This document shows, piece after piece, positions 48,953-57,473 of a stretch of 64,000 bases of DNA. The notes beneath the pieces were generated by a model that was given only the letters and a program-made list of their open reading frames with translations, was not told the DNA's origin and did not search any database. The position numbers and the translations under genes were made by a program. Numbering within the stretch: the stretch's first letter is position 1; the number at the start of each line of letters is the position of its first letter. The stretch covers positions 166,081 through 230,080 of the forward strand of contig NZ_ABCS01000002.1 in the NCBI RefSeq assembly GCF_000170895.1. Reading direction: 5' to 3'. The DNA comes from Plesiocystis pacifica SIR-1. Its GTDB lineage: Bacteria; Myxococcota_A; Polyangia; Nannocystales; Nannocystaceae.

Positions 48953-48982
48953 AAAAACCCTCGCCACCGTGATGGCGAGGGT
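48953..48982 (-). terminator. Rho-independent terminator after the Cys-rich lipoprotein gene
   Basis: Read on the minus strand, ACCCTCGCCA pairs with TGGCGAGGGT around a six-base loop (CCGTGA on the plus strand) and is followed by TTTTT. It lies about 40 bp past the stop of the gene ending at 49020. Confidence 0.8.
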
Positions 48983-49019
48983 CTCGGCGGTCGCGCGAGC
49001 CCGAAGGTTCAGGCCCGGC

Positions 49020-49871
49020 TCAGGCGCGGGGGCCCGTCTCGATGCACGACTCGAACACCGTCTGGCAGGCCTCGAGCTGCTCCTCGTCCTCCGCACAGGC
49101 CACGCACAGCTCGTGCTGCTCGAGGCAGGGGCCGAGGTTGGGGTTCTCCTCGACGGCGCACTCGCCCGCGAAGGGACCCACGCACTCGTCGAACTCGACC
49201 TCGCACAGCTCGAGGGCCTCGGGAGAGTCGGCGGCGGCGGTGCAGCCGGCGTAGCTGTCGAGGCAGGACTCGAGCTCGGCCTCGGGGCAGCCGCAGCTCT
49301 CCTCGGGGCACTCGCCGGGGTCGATGCACTGGTCGTAGAGGGCCTCGCAGGCCTCGACGTCCTCGAGGGTCTCGGCGGCGTCGATGCAGTTGCCGAACAG
49401 CTCGATGCAGACCTCGTCGTCGCTCCCGGTCTCGCCCTCGCCGCCGTCGGATTCACCTTCGCCGCCGTCGGACTCGCCTTCGTCCTCGCCTCCGTCCGAT
49501 TCATCTTCGCCGCCGTCGGCTTCGCCCTCGCCACCGTCGGCCTCCGCGTCACCGTCGTCGTCGCCGTCGTCGCCCTCGTCCTCGTAGCCCCCGCGGTCGT
49601 CGTCGCCGCGCTCATCCGCGCCCGGCCACTCGCCGTCGCAGGCCTCGTAGCAAGACTGCGCGTCGGCCTCGCACCACTCGGCGTCCTCGTCGGTGAAGGC
49701 GTTGCTCATGCACTCCTCGTAGACGTCGTCGCACCACTGGAGATCGTCGTCGTGGTTGAAGAGGAAGAGCAGGCAGCCCGAGGAGCTCAGCATCATCCCG
49801 GCGAGGCAGCCGGAGAGACCGAGGCGGAGCAGACGAGAGGCGGCGGTTGAGGGAGACTTGGCGACCGTCAT
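49020..49871 (-). CDS. Cys-rich secreted lipoprotein with Asp/Glu/Gly repeats
   Basis: I start at the ATG at 49871 (MTVAKSPSTAASRLLRLGLS), giving 283 residues; the lipobox is MMLSSSGC. The mature protein has evenly spaced Cys pairs in short helical units of the type CxxLYDxC or CxxxxxSC (for example CEALYDQCIDPGECPEESCG and LEACQTVFESCIE), interrupted at about residues 80-150 by an acidic low-complexity region of repeated D-G-G-E and E-S-D units. It resembles calcium-rich or disulphide-stabilised myxobacterial surface proteins, but I recognise no named family. A good terminator follows it. Confidence 0.75.
   Translation of the reverse strand: MTVAKSPSTAASRLLRLGLSGCLAGMMLSSSGCLLFLFNHDDDLQWCDDVYEECMSNAFTDEDAEWCEADAQSCYEACDGEWPGADERGDDDRGGYEDEGDDGDDDGDAEADGGEGEADGGEDESDGGEDEGESDGGEGESDGGEGETGSDDEVCIELFGNCIDAAETLEDVEACEALYDQCIDPGECPEESCGCPEAELESCLDSYAGCTAAADSPEALELCEVEFDECVGPFAGECAVEENPNLGPCLEQHELCVACAEDEEQLEACQTVFESCIETGPRA
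49434..49556 (-). repeat. In-frame tandem repeats encoding the acidic linker
   Basis: Units of 15-24 bp encode variants of ESDGGE(G/D)E several times within the Cys-rich lipoprotein gene. Codons vary at third positions, so this looks like selected coding repeats and not a recent slippage tract. Number of units may differ between strains. Confidence 0.6.
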
Positions 49872-50191
49872 TACGGTTAATCGACTACCATCACTACAAA
49901 GCGATTCAAGCGTATTTTCAGCTACACAATTTATGAGTAGAGCCCCTCTGAACCCACCCAACCACAACGGGGACTTCCCCTAGTCCGCCGAGGGTGGCGC
50001 CCCCACTCTCAGCCATGGGAATCACTGCTCAAACGCCGATTTGATCCCAAGGACAGGGTGTTCGCGCGAAATTGTGCTCGCCGTCACGCACGCGAACGCG
50101 AGGCCGCCCGCGCTCGATTGTGTCCAGTCCGGGCGGAAATAGAGCGTCTCGCATCGCAACGTTGCAGGATGCAACGCGGGCGAAAGTGTCA
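49872..50191. other. AT-richer intergenic region
   Basis: This 320-bp stretch between the Cys-rich gene and aspartate kinase has no gene. The part next to 49871 is AT-rich (49870-49960) and should contain the lipoprotein promoter. A 7-3-7 inverted repeat, CGTTGCA-GGA-TGCAACG, lies at 50160-50176 just past the aspartate kinase stop; it has no T-run. Confidence 0.45.
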
Positions 50192-51487
50192 TCAATCGTC
50201 GCCGAGGCCGAAGCCGTCGTGCAGTGCACGGAGGGCCAACTCGCCGTACTTCTCGTCGACGACTACCGACACCTTGATCTCCGAGGTCGAGACCATCTGG
50301 ATGTTGATCTTCTCCTCGGCGAGCACGCTGAAGGCCCGGGCCGCGACCCCGGCGTGGGTCCGCATGCCGACGCCGACGATCGAGATCTTGGCGATGTTGG
50401 GATCGACGAGGACCTCGGTCCCCGCCTCCTCGCCGCCTTCGAGGGTCAGCGCCTCGATGGCCTCCTGGGCGCGCTCGAGCTCGGCGCGGGGCACCGTGAA
50501 GGTCACGTCGGTGTGTCCTGCCCGGCTGGCGTTTTGGATGATCATGTCGACGACGATGCCGCGCTCACCCAGAGCGGTGAACAGCTGGGCGATGGTCCCA
50601 GGCACGTCGGGGCAGTTGGTCAGGGTGATCTTGGCTTCGTCGCGGTCGAGGGCGACGCCGGCGACGAGCACCGCTTCCATGTCGGGGGTCTCGGGCACGA
50701 TGAGGGTCCCTTCTCCAAGGTGCAGGCTCGAGCGCACGTGCACCGGTACGTTGAACTTCTTGGCGAATTCGACGGAGCGAATCTGGAGCACCTTGGTGCC
50801 CAAGCTGGCGAGCTCGAGCATCTCCTCGTGGGAGATGCGGTCGAGCTTACGGGCCGTGGGCACGATGCGCGGGTCCGAGGTGAACACCCCGTCGACGTCG
50901 GTGAGGATCTCGCACACGTCGGCCTCGATGGCGGCCGCGAGGGCGACGGCGGAGGTGTCCGAGCCGCCGCGGCCCAAGGTGGTGACGTTGCCGGCCTCGT
51001 CGAGGCCCTGGAAGCCCGCGCACACCACGATGGAGCCGGCGTCGAGCAGGCGGTGGATGTTCGCCGCGTCGATCGACACGATGCGCGCGTTGGTGAAGCT
51101 CCCGGAGGTGGTCAGCCCGAGCTGGTGGCCGATCAGCGACACGGCCTGGCCGCCCAGATCCTGGATGGCCATGGCCAGCAGCGCGGCCGAGACCTTCTCG
51201 CCGGTGCTGACGAGCTGGCTGAGCTCGCGCTCGAAGCCCGGGTCGTCGCGCTTGACCGGCGCGACCCAGCCCTTGCTGTCGGTGCCCGTGGCCTGACCCG
51301 CCTGCTGCCCGATGGCGTGGAGCTGGTTGGCGAGGGCGATCAGCCGGTTGGTCTCCCCGGCCATCGCCGAGACCACGACGACGACCCGATCCCCGCTGCG
51401 CTGGCGCTCGAGCACGCGCTCGGCCACGGACCGGACGCGCTCGAGGCTGCCCACGGAGGTGCCCCCAAATTTCTGGACGACGAGCAT
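50192..51487 (-). CDS. lysC: Aspartate kinase
   Basis: This 431-residue enzyme phosphorylates aspartate, the first step to lysine, threonine, methionine and diaminopimelate. The kinase domain starts [14 protein letters not shown] and includes [34 protein letters not shown] (nucleotide and aspartate binding) and [17 protein letters not shown]. Two ACT domains fill about residues 265-430 ([39 protein letters not shown]), the site of lysine/threonine feedback. The size and single-function layout match the LysC alpha form. A GGAG lies about 7 bp before the start. It is monocistronic, divergent from the ceramidase gene. Confidence 0.95.
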   Translation of the reverse strand: MLVVQKFGGTSVGSLERVRSVAERVLERQRSGDRVVVVVSAMAGETNRLIALANQLHAIGQQAGQATGTDSKGWVAPVKRDDPGFERELSQLVSTGEKVSAALLAMAIQDLGGQAVSLIGHQLGLTTSGSFTNARIVSIDAANIHRLLDAGSIVVCAGFQGLDEAGNVTTLGRGGSDTSAVALAAAIEADVCEILTDVDGVFTSDPRIVPTARKLDRISHEEMLELASLGTKVLQIRSVEFAKKFNVPVHVRSSLHLGEGTLIVPETPDMEAVLVAGVALDRDEAKITLTNCPDVPGTIAQLFTALGERGIVVDMIIQNASRAGHTDVTFTVPRAELERAQEAIEALTLEGGEEAGTEVLVDPNIAKISIVGVGMRTHAGVAARAFSVLAEEKINIQMVSTSEIKVSVVVDEKYGELALRALHDGFGLGDD

Positions 51488-51560
51488 GCGAAGACTCCGG
51501 CGTTCTTTTCTTTGAGGTGGCGGGCTGTGTCAAGCAGGCAGAGGGTGTAGCGTGGCGGGC

Positions 51561-53801
51561 ATGCCCCTGCGGCCATGTTTTCTCCGACTGCTCGGGTTCG
51601 CCGCCTTGCTCTCGGGCTGCCTCGCCGCACCTTTGGACCCCGCCCTGCGCAGCCACGCGGCCCCGGAGCCGACGAGCCCCGGGGACGCGCAGGGCCAGCC
51701 CCTCGAGCCCGGCCAGCTCCTGGCGGGGGCGGCAAAGGTCGACATCACCCCCCTCGCCGGCATGCCCCTGGGCGGGCACGCCATCGAGGGCGGCACGGGC
51801 TACGCCCTGTGGACGCGGCTGTGGGCCCGGGCCATCTACCTCGAGGACGCCGAGGGCGAGCCCCTGGTGCTGGTCATCGCCGACCTGTGGTCGATGCCCG
51901 CGGGGATGGCCGACGAGGTCGTCGAGCGCGTCCGCGAGGACCACGGCCTGACCCAGCTGGGCCGGGCGCAGGTCCTGCTCGCCGCGACCCACACCCACCA
52001 CAGCCCCTCCAACTACGGCAGCGCCTACCTCTACAACCGGGCCGCGTCGAACACCGGCGGCTTCGACCCCGAGCTGCGCGGCTTCCTGGCCCGGAACATC
52101 GCCCGGGCCATCGCCGAGGCCGTCGCCAGCAAGGAGCCCGCCCGGATCCGCCACGCGACCGCGCCCGTCGCCAGCGTGGCCCGCAACCGCAGCCTGCCGC
52201 CCTTCCTCGACAACCCCGAGGCCGCGGGGATCCTCGCCGCCAACGAGGCGCTGCCGACCTGCCCCGACTACCCCCGCGAGGTCGAGGGCGTCGATCCCTG
52301 CCAGGCCGTCGACCCCACCCTCACGACCTTGCGCATCGAGGGCCTCGACGGTCGGCCCGTGGCCATCGCGGCCTTCTTCGCGGCCCACCCCACCGCGATG
52401 CAAAACTACGTCCACGCCTACGGCGGCGACTTCTTTGGCCTGGCCACGGCGCGGGCCGAGGCGGCCTTGAGCCACGCCACGGGCGAGGGCCTCGGCGACG
52501 CCGTGGTCGCGCTGTTCAACGGGCCGCAGGGCGACATCTCGCCCAACTGGACCGAGCAGGGCCGGCCCTCGACCCTGGTCCTCGGCGAGCGCATGGGCGC
52601 GGCGCTGATCGACGCGGCCGGGCTCGCCCCCGGCTCGGGCCCGAGCGGCGGGCGGGTGCTCGAGGGCACCATCGCCAGCGCCTTCGCCCGCCAGGACCTC
52701 GCCGCCCAGGCCGTCGAGCCGACCCCGAGCACGCCCGCCGCGACCACGGCCGCGCGGCCCCTGCCCGGGCGCTCGCTGCTCTCGGGAGCCGAGGACGGGC
52801 CGACCCGCTATCGCCCCAAGACCCCCGAGGGCCAGACCGTCGACCGCCACCGTCGCCCGGGCCAGGGGCCCAAAAAGCCCGTGGCGCCGCCGGCCCTGGT
52901 CCGCATGATCTTCCCCCGCGGAGCCGTGCCCACCCAGGTCCCGCTGTCGATCCACCACGTCGGCCCGCTGACCGTCGCCGGCTTGCCCGGGGAGTTCACC
53001 ACGACCATGGGCATGCGCATCCGCGTGGCCCTGGCGCAGGCCTACGCCGACGCCAACCCCGACGCGCCGCGGCCGATCCTCGTGGGCCTGGCTGGCGAGT
53101 ACCTCAGCTACTTCGTCACGCCTCAGGAGTACGCGCTGCAGCACTACGAGGGCGGCTCGACGCTGTGGGGCCAGTACGCGGGCGCCCTGATCGCGCAGGC
53201 CTACGCCCGCCTCGCCCGCGAGACCCCGCGCGCCGACGGCCCCCTCCCCCACGCAGGCGCCGGTCCGCGCACCGTCGAGCACCGCGGGCCCGCCCGCCGC
53301 TTCGCCCTCGAGCCCGGAGCCAAGACCCGCCGCGCGCTCCGAGGCCTGCCCGAGGCCCTCCGCGAGCAGCTGCGCGTCCACGAAGGCCCGCGCGCGAGCT
53401 GGACCTTCACGACCGCCGCGCCCACCTGGGACGGACCGACCTGGCCGCGCTTCGCCGTCGAGGTGCTGGACGCCGACGGGTCCGAAGGCTGGAGGACCCT
53501 GCGCGTCGGCGACTCCCGCCGACCCCTCGACGAGCGCACCGAGGACTTCGTCATCTTCCCCGCCGCCGTCGACGACGAGACCTGGACGTGGACGCTGTGG
53601 TGGCTCGGCGGCCTGGTCGACGAGGCCGCGCTCCCCGAGGGCGCCGCGCTGCGCCTGCGCGTCGACGGCCCTGGCGGCGAGCACCTGTGCACCGGCGAGC
53701 TCGGCGATGGTGAGGCCCACACGCACCCCTGCGCCTCGGGCTACACGCCCACGGTCCACCCCGAAGACGGCCTCGGCGTCGTCCCGGCGACGCCCCGCTA
53801 A
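51561..53801 (+). CDS. Neutral/alkaline ceramidase
   Basis: Starting at the ATG at 51561 (MPLRPCFLRLLGFAALLSGC), this is a 746-residue exported enzyme, probably a lipoprotein. It hydrolyses the amide bond of ceramides. The zinc ligands are in LLAATHTHHSPSNYGSAYLY, a second His in AAFFAAHPTAMQNY, and the catalytic Ser in LFNGPQGDISPNWTE, matching the ceramidase GDxSPN motif. LAGEYLSYFVTPQEYALQHY is another family block, and the C-terminal 140 residues form the immunoglobulin-like domain. A GTG at 51552 is in frame and also possible. Myxobacteria make sphingolipids, so this fits the organism. Confidence 0.9.
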   Translation: MPLRPCFLRLLGFAALLSGCLAAPLDPALRSHAAPEPTSPGDAQGQPLEPGQLLAGAAKVDITPLAGMPLGGHAIEGGTGYALWTRLWARAIYLEDAEGEPLVLVIADLWSMPAGMADEVVERVREDHGLTQLGRAQVLLAATHTHHSPSNYGSAYLYNRAASNTGGFDPELRGFLARNIARAIAEAVASKEPARIRHATAPVASVARNRSLPPFLDNPEAAGILAANEALPTCPDYPREVEGVDPCQAVDPTLTTLRIEGLDGRPVAIAAFFAAHPTAMQNYVHAYGGDFFGLATARAEAALSHATGEGLGDAVVALFNGPQGDISPNWTEQGRPSTLVLGERMGAALIDAAGLAPGSGPSGGRVLEGTIASAFARQDLAAQAVEPTPSTPAATTAARPLPGRSLLSGAEDGPTRYRPKTPEGQTVDRHRRPGQGPKKPVAPPALVRMIFPRGAVPTQVPLSIHHVGPLTVAGLPGEFTTTMGMRIRVALAQAYADANPDAPRPILVGLAGEYLSYFVTPQEYALQHYEGGSTLWGQYAGALIAQAYARLARETPRADGPLPHAGAGPRTVEHRGPARRFALEPGAKTRRALRGLPEALREQLRVHEGPRASWTFTTAAPTWDGPTWPRFAVEVLDADGSEGWRTLRVGDSRRPLDERTEDFVIFPAAVDDETWTWTLWWLGGLVDEAALPEGAALRLRVDGPGGEHLCTGELGDGEAHTHPCASGYTPTVHPEDGLGVVPATPR

Positions 53802-53804
53802 CTC

Positions 53805-54467
53805 TCAACCCAAATCCAGCGGCGCCTCGCAGCCCTCGTCGCGCAGCTTGCAGCCCGCGCACTGGCTCCCGGACCACACCGCCTCGTAGAGCGCCTGGAC
53901 CTCGTCGATCACGTCCTCGTCCTCGGTCACCAGCCCGAGCTCGAAGTTGCGTCGACCCGAGCCCTTGGCCCCGAGCCCCGCCCCGGTCCAGTTCGCGCTC
54001 CCGAGGTAGCAGCACTCGGCGTCGACGATCACGGTCTTGAAGTGGACCCGCGGACACTGGCGCAGCTCGAGGGCGCCAGCGACCAGGCGCGGGTGCGCGT
54101 CGAAGCTCTTGCGAAAGGCCCGCGAGGGCGCGCCCGCGTGGAGCAGGCGCAGCTCGACCCCGGCCTGGGCGCGCGCGTCGAGGATGTCGAGCACCGAGCG
54201 AAAGCGCTGGCGCGAGCGCGCGCTCCGGCGCCGACCTTCGACCATCAGCTCCTTGAGGTTCGCGGTCGCAATCCAGATCGATCGGCGCGCCTGCGCGAGG
54301 CGAGCGATGACCAGCTCGTAGTGGGCCCGGCCCGCGATCAGGCTGAGCTCGACGGGCCGCACGCGAGTGGCGAAGTCGCCAGAATTTGCGTTTTGGTGAC
54401 AGTGCGCAGATCGAACATCGGCGCTCAAACCGCTTGGCGAATCCTCACGATCTTTAGGCCGGGCCAT
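53805..54467 (-). CDS. Phospholipase D-like protein with a single HKD motif
   Basis: A 220-residue protein with one HxK-type motif, VHFKTVIVDAECCYLGSANW followed by TGAGL, typical of small PLD-family nucleases or phospholipases that dimerise to complete the active site. The N-terminal part (VIARLAQARRSIWIATANLK) is the first beta-alpha unit. Four Cys near the C-terminus (SQCAGCKLRDEGCEAP) could bind a metal. No signal peptide is seen, so a cytoplasmic nuclease-like role is possible. It converges with the ceramidase gene, the stops being only a few bases apart. Confidence 0.82.
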   Translation of the reverse strand: MARPKDREDSPSGLSADVRSAHCHQNANSGDFATRVRPVELSLIAGRAHYELVIARLAQARRSIWIATANLKELMVEGRRRSARSRQRFRSVLDILDARAQAGVELRLLHAGAPSRAFRKSFDAHPRLVAGALELRQCPRVHFKTVIVDAECCYLGSANWTGAGLGAKGSGRRNFELGLVTEDEDVIDEVQALYEAVWSGSQCAGCKLRDEGCEAPLDLG

Positions 54468-54646
54468 ACCGGTTCACGATAAGAGCGCGCTGCGCCCGCG
54501 GCCAAAAAGCCACAATTCTCGATATCTGCCTGCTATGCCAGCTTTGACGTACTTTGGTGACACCCATGTTTTAGGGTTTGGCCAAAAGACCGATTTTTGG
54601 GGTCGACATTGGAGGTCTTTCGACCATCTGTCGTTACACTCCGCAC

Positions 54647-55111
54647 ATGCGCGTATCCCACGTCGGCTCTTGGCCCGAGCGACAATTGGTCCAACGCAGC
54701 TTCACCATCCGCTGGACCCACGGCTGCGTCATCACGCGGCTCCACGCGGTCTTGCGCGATGACGCCCGCACCCGCGGAAGCATGCAGGGCTGGGCCGAGA
54801 CCATGGCCGAGCTCATCCCGCAGACCGGTCCCGCGCATGTCGCCATCTTCGACACGCGCAAGGCCAGCGCGATCCCGCGCGAGCTGTGGCTCGAGCTCGC
54901 GCAGATGATCCACGCGCTCCCGCGCCAGCCCCTGCGCCGCGCGCTGGTCGTGGGCGAGGGTCTCGTCGGAGACAACCACGCCGAGACCGCGCAGCTGATC
55001 ACGGCCGGCCGGGTCCGGGTCTTCGAGCCCTGCGAGCACGACGCGCTGCCTGCGTGGGTCGCCGCCGCCGGGACCCTCGAGCGCCGCCGCGCCGAGTACT
55101 TCATTCGCTGA
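54647..55111 (+). CDS. Conserved hypothetical small protein
   Basis: From the ATG at 54647 this is a 154-residue protein starting MRVSHVGSWPERQLVQRSFT. It has alternating strand-helix pattern: ITRLHAVLRDDARTRGSMQG, then PAHVAIFDTRKASAIPRELW and RRALVVGEGLVGDNHAETAQ, which recalls the STAS-like or DUF-type proteins common in myxobacteria, without motifs I can name. No signal peptide. The upstream 180 bp are AT-rich and divergent from the PLD gene. Function unknown. Confidence 0.65.
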   Translation: MRVSHVGSWPERQLVQRSFTIRWTHGCVITRLHAVLRDDARTRGSMQGWAETMAELIPQTGPAHVAIFDTRKASAIPRELWLELAQMIHALPRQPLRRALVVGEGLVGDNHAETAQLITAGRVRVFEPCEHDALPAWVAAAGTLERRRAEYFIR

Positions 55112-55220
55112 GCGAGGGGCTCACCGCCCGGCCTCGCAGGGGCCCCCGGCGAGGGGTCCCTCGGGACATTCGATCGAGTGTTCCATGCTCGGATCTTCGC
55201 CCGACGCGGGCCCGGGCCCC

Positions 55221-56630
55221 TCACCCCGGCGTTGAGTCTCGGCCCTTGCGACGGTTCCAGATCCAGTAGACCGGCACGCCCGAGAGCACGATGCCGATGT
55301 CGAGAGCGAACTTTTGGGTCTCGCGCACGGCGTAGTTGCCCAGCAGGTAGAGCGCCGCGATCAAGAACAGCAGCGGGACCACCGGGTAGCCCCAGGTTCG
55401 ATAGGGCCGCTCGCGCTCGGGCTCGCGTCGGCGCAGCACGATGACCGCCGCGACGGCGAGGGCGTAGAACGGCCAGATGCCGATGACGAAAGAGTCGGCC
55501 AGCTCGGCGAAGCCTCGGGACGAGACGAACACCACGCCCAGGACGATGGACAGCACGATCGCCCGCCCGGGGGTGCCGTGGACGGGGTGGACCTTGGACA
55601 GGGCCGGGAAGAACAGGCGGTCCTCGGCCATGGCGAAGAAGATCCGCGGGCCGGTCATCATCGAGCCGTTGAGGGTCCCGAAGGTGCTGACGGCCACGGC
55701 CGCGGCCACGAACAACGCGCCCACGGGGCCGATGAGGGCCTCGGCGACGTCGGCCGCGATGAGCGGGCGGCCGGGCATCTGATCGAGGGGGACGACCTTC
55801 ACGTAGACGAGATCGATGACCAGGTAGAGGCCGACGACGATGGCCGTGCCGCCGATAAAGGCGCGCGGGATGTTCTTGGCCGGATCGCGGATCTCACCGC
55901 CGACGAAGCCGACGTCGGACCAGCCGTCGTAGGCCCACAGCACCCCGACCATGGCCAGGCCGAAGGCGGCCATGGAGCTCGGCGGGGGCGCGTCGGCGGC
56001 CCGCTCGACGACCTCCGAGACCGGCGGCAGGGCCTCGGGGACCAGCGCGAGGCCGAGGGCAACCAGGACGACAATGGCGGCGACCTTGAGGGCCGTGGAC
56101 ACGTTCTGGACGATCGCCCCCAGGGTCACGCCGCGGTAGTTGATGGCCCCGGTGACGATGATGAACAGCGCCGCGAGGCCCTGGCTGATCGTGACCTCGA
56201 GGCCGAACAGGACGACCAGGAGCTGCTTGGGGTCGTGGCCGAGGACGCGCCAGGTGTACTCCGCCGAGGTCACCGCGATGGCCCCGTAGGCCGCCGGGCG
56301 CAGGATCAGCAGCTCGGCCCAGCCAAACAAGAAGGCCGGCAGCTCGCCGAAGGCCTCGCGGATGTAGACGTAGATGCCGCCCGTGCGCGGGAACATGCCG
56401 CCGAGCTCGGCGAAGGTCAGCGCGCCGGCGAGGGCCACGAGCCCGCCGATGATCCACGCGAGCATGAAGGGCAGCAAGCGGTCGAGGTCCGCGGCGACGA
56501 CCGCCGGCGAGCGGAAGATGCCGCTGCCGATGGTCGAGCCCACGAGCACCGCGACGGCGCTGAAGGTCCCGAGGCTCCGGGGCAAGCGCTCGCCCCACTC
56601 GTCCGCCCTGGCCTCCCCTTCGCCGTGCAT
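55221..56630 (-). CDS. APC-family amino acid permease
   Basis: A 469-residue membrane protein with about 12 transmembrane helices. The first, SLGTFSAVAVLVGSTIGSGI then FRSP, carries the GSxIGSGIF substrate and sodium/proton binding motif of the APC/LAT type. GVLWAYDGWSDVGFVGGEIR is the conserved helix-6 unwound region, followed by DPAKNIPRAFIGGTAIV. Members exchange or import amino acids; the exact substrate cannot be read. The last residues are basic and probably cytoplasmic. It lies 14 bp downstream of the enoyl-CoA hydratase gene on the same strand, so the two may form an operon. Confidence 0.9.
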   Translation of the reverse strand: MHGEGEARADEWGERLPRSLGTFSAVAVLVGSTIGSGIFRSPAVVAADLDRLLPFMLAWIIGGLVALAGALTFAELGGMFPRTGGIYVYIREAFGELPAFLFGWAELLILRPAAYGAIAVTSAEYTWRVLGHDPKQLLVVLFGLEVTISQGLAALFIIVTGAINYRGVTLGAIVQNVSTALKVAAIVVLVALGLALVPEALPPVSEVVERAADAPPPSSMAAFGLAMVGVLWAYDGWSDVGFVGGEIRDPAKNIPRAFIGGTAIVVGLYLVIDLVYVKVVPLDQMPGRPLIAADVAEALIGPVGALFVAAAVAVSTFGTLNGSMMTGPRIFFAMAEDRLFFPALSKVHPVHGTPGRAIVLSIVLGVVFVSSRGFAELADSFVIGIWPFYALAVAAVIVLRRREPERERPYRTWGYPVVPLLFLIAALYLLGNYAVRETQKFALDIGIVLSGVPVYWIWNRRKGRDSTPG

Positions 56631-56644
56631 GCCGGAAGACTACG

Positions 56645-57442
56645 CTACTCGAACTTGGAAAAGTCCGGCTCGCGCTTTTGGAAGAAGGCCTGCATGGCCT
56701 CGGCCGCCTCGGGCCCCGTCAACCCCTTGGCGAACTCGACCAGCTCGGCCTCCATGGTCTCCTCGGCCTGCTTGCGGTAGCCGTCGCGCATCAGCTGCTT
56801 GCTGACACGCAGGGCCCGCGGCGGCTTCTTGGCCAGGGCGTGCGCGACCTCGGTGGCCTTTTCGATCACCACCTCGTCGGCGAGGACCTGGTTGATGATC
56901 CCGCAGCTGAGGGCGTGCTCCGCCGAGAAGCGCTCGCCCAGGAGGATCAGCTCGGCCGCGCGCGGGTAGCCCATGACCCGGGGCAGCAGGAAGCTCGACG
57001 CCGCCTCGGGGCACAGGCCGAGGTTGACGAAGGGCATCTGGAAGCGGGCGCTCTCGCCTGCGTAGATCAGGTCGCAGTGCAGCAGCATGGTCACGCCCAG
57101 GCCCACCGCCGGTCCCTGGACCGCGGCCACGATCGGCTTTTCGCAGGCGACGAGGTGCTTGAGGAGCTGCACCACGGGGCTCGTCTCGCCCATGTTGCCG
57201 GTCTGTCCAGCCTTCATGAAGTCGACCAGATCGTTGCCCGCGGTGAAACAACCCTCGCTGCCCTGGATCAGCAGCACGCGCACGTCCTTGCGCTCGCGGG
57301 CCTCGGCGAAGGCCGCGACGATGGTCCGATACATCGCCACGGTCAGCGCGTTCTTCTTGCGCGGGCGGGCGAAGGTGATGGTGCAGACGCCGGCGTCAAA
57401 CTCGACGTGGACGTGCTCGGGGGTCGGGGCGTCGTCGGCCAT
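56645..57442 (-). CDS. Enoyl-CoA hydratase/isomerase family protein
   Basis: A 265-residue crotonase-fold enzyme. VCTITFARPRKKNALTVAMY starts the CoA-binding region, GSEGCFTAGNDLVDFMKAG and KPIVAAVQGPAVGLGVTMLL carry the oxyanion hole (GND and GPAVG), and FQMPFVNLGLCPEAASSFLL carries the catalytic-Glu region (the Pro-Glu pair, CPEA). It probably hydrates or isomerises acyl-CoA in beta-oxidation or a side pathway. No partner fatty-acid gene is nearby. It is upstream of the permease gene and divergent from the serine protease gene. Confidence 0.88.
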   Translation of the reverse strand: MADDAPTPEHVHVEFDAGVCTITFARPRKKNALTVAMYRTIVAAFAEARERKDVRVLLIQGSEGCFTAGNDLVDFMKAGQTGNMGETSPVVQLLKHLVACEKPIVAAVQGPAVGLGVTMLLHCDLIYAGESARFQMPFVNLGLCPEAASSFLLPRVMGYPRAAELILLGERFSAEHALSCGIINQVLADEVVIEKATEVAHALAKKPPRALRVSKQLMRDGYRKQAEETMEAELVEFAKGLTGPEAAEAMQAFFQKREPDFSKFE

Positions 57443-57473
57443 GTGCCTGCGAGGGTACCGCTCGGCGCAGGTG

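Noticed and set aside
49434..49556. A minisatellite or origin-type iteron array
   Set aside because: The repeat is in frame inside a lipoprotein gene and varies at third codon positions, fitting a coding linker.
50847..53759. Long minus-strand open frame opposite the ceramidase gene
   Set aside because: No family features. The plus strand gives a full ceramidase with catalytic motifs.
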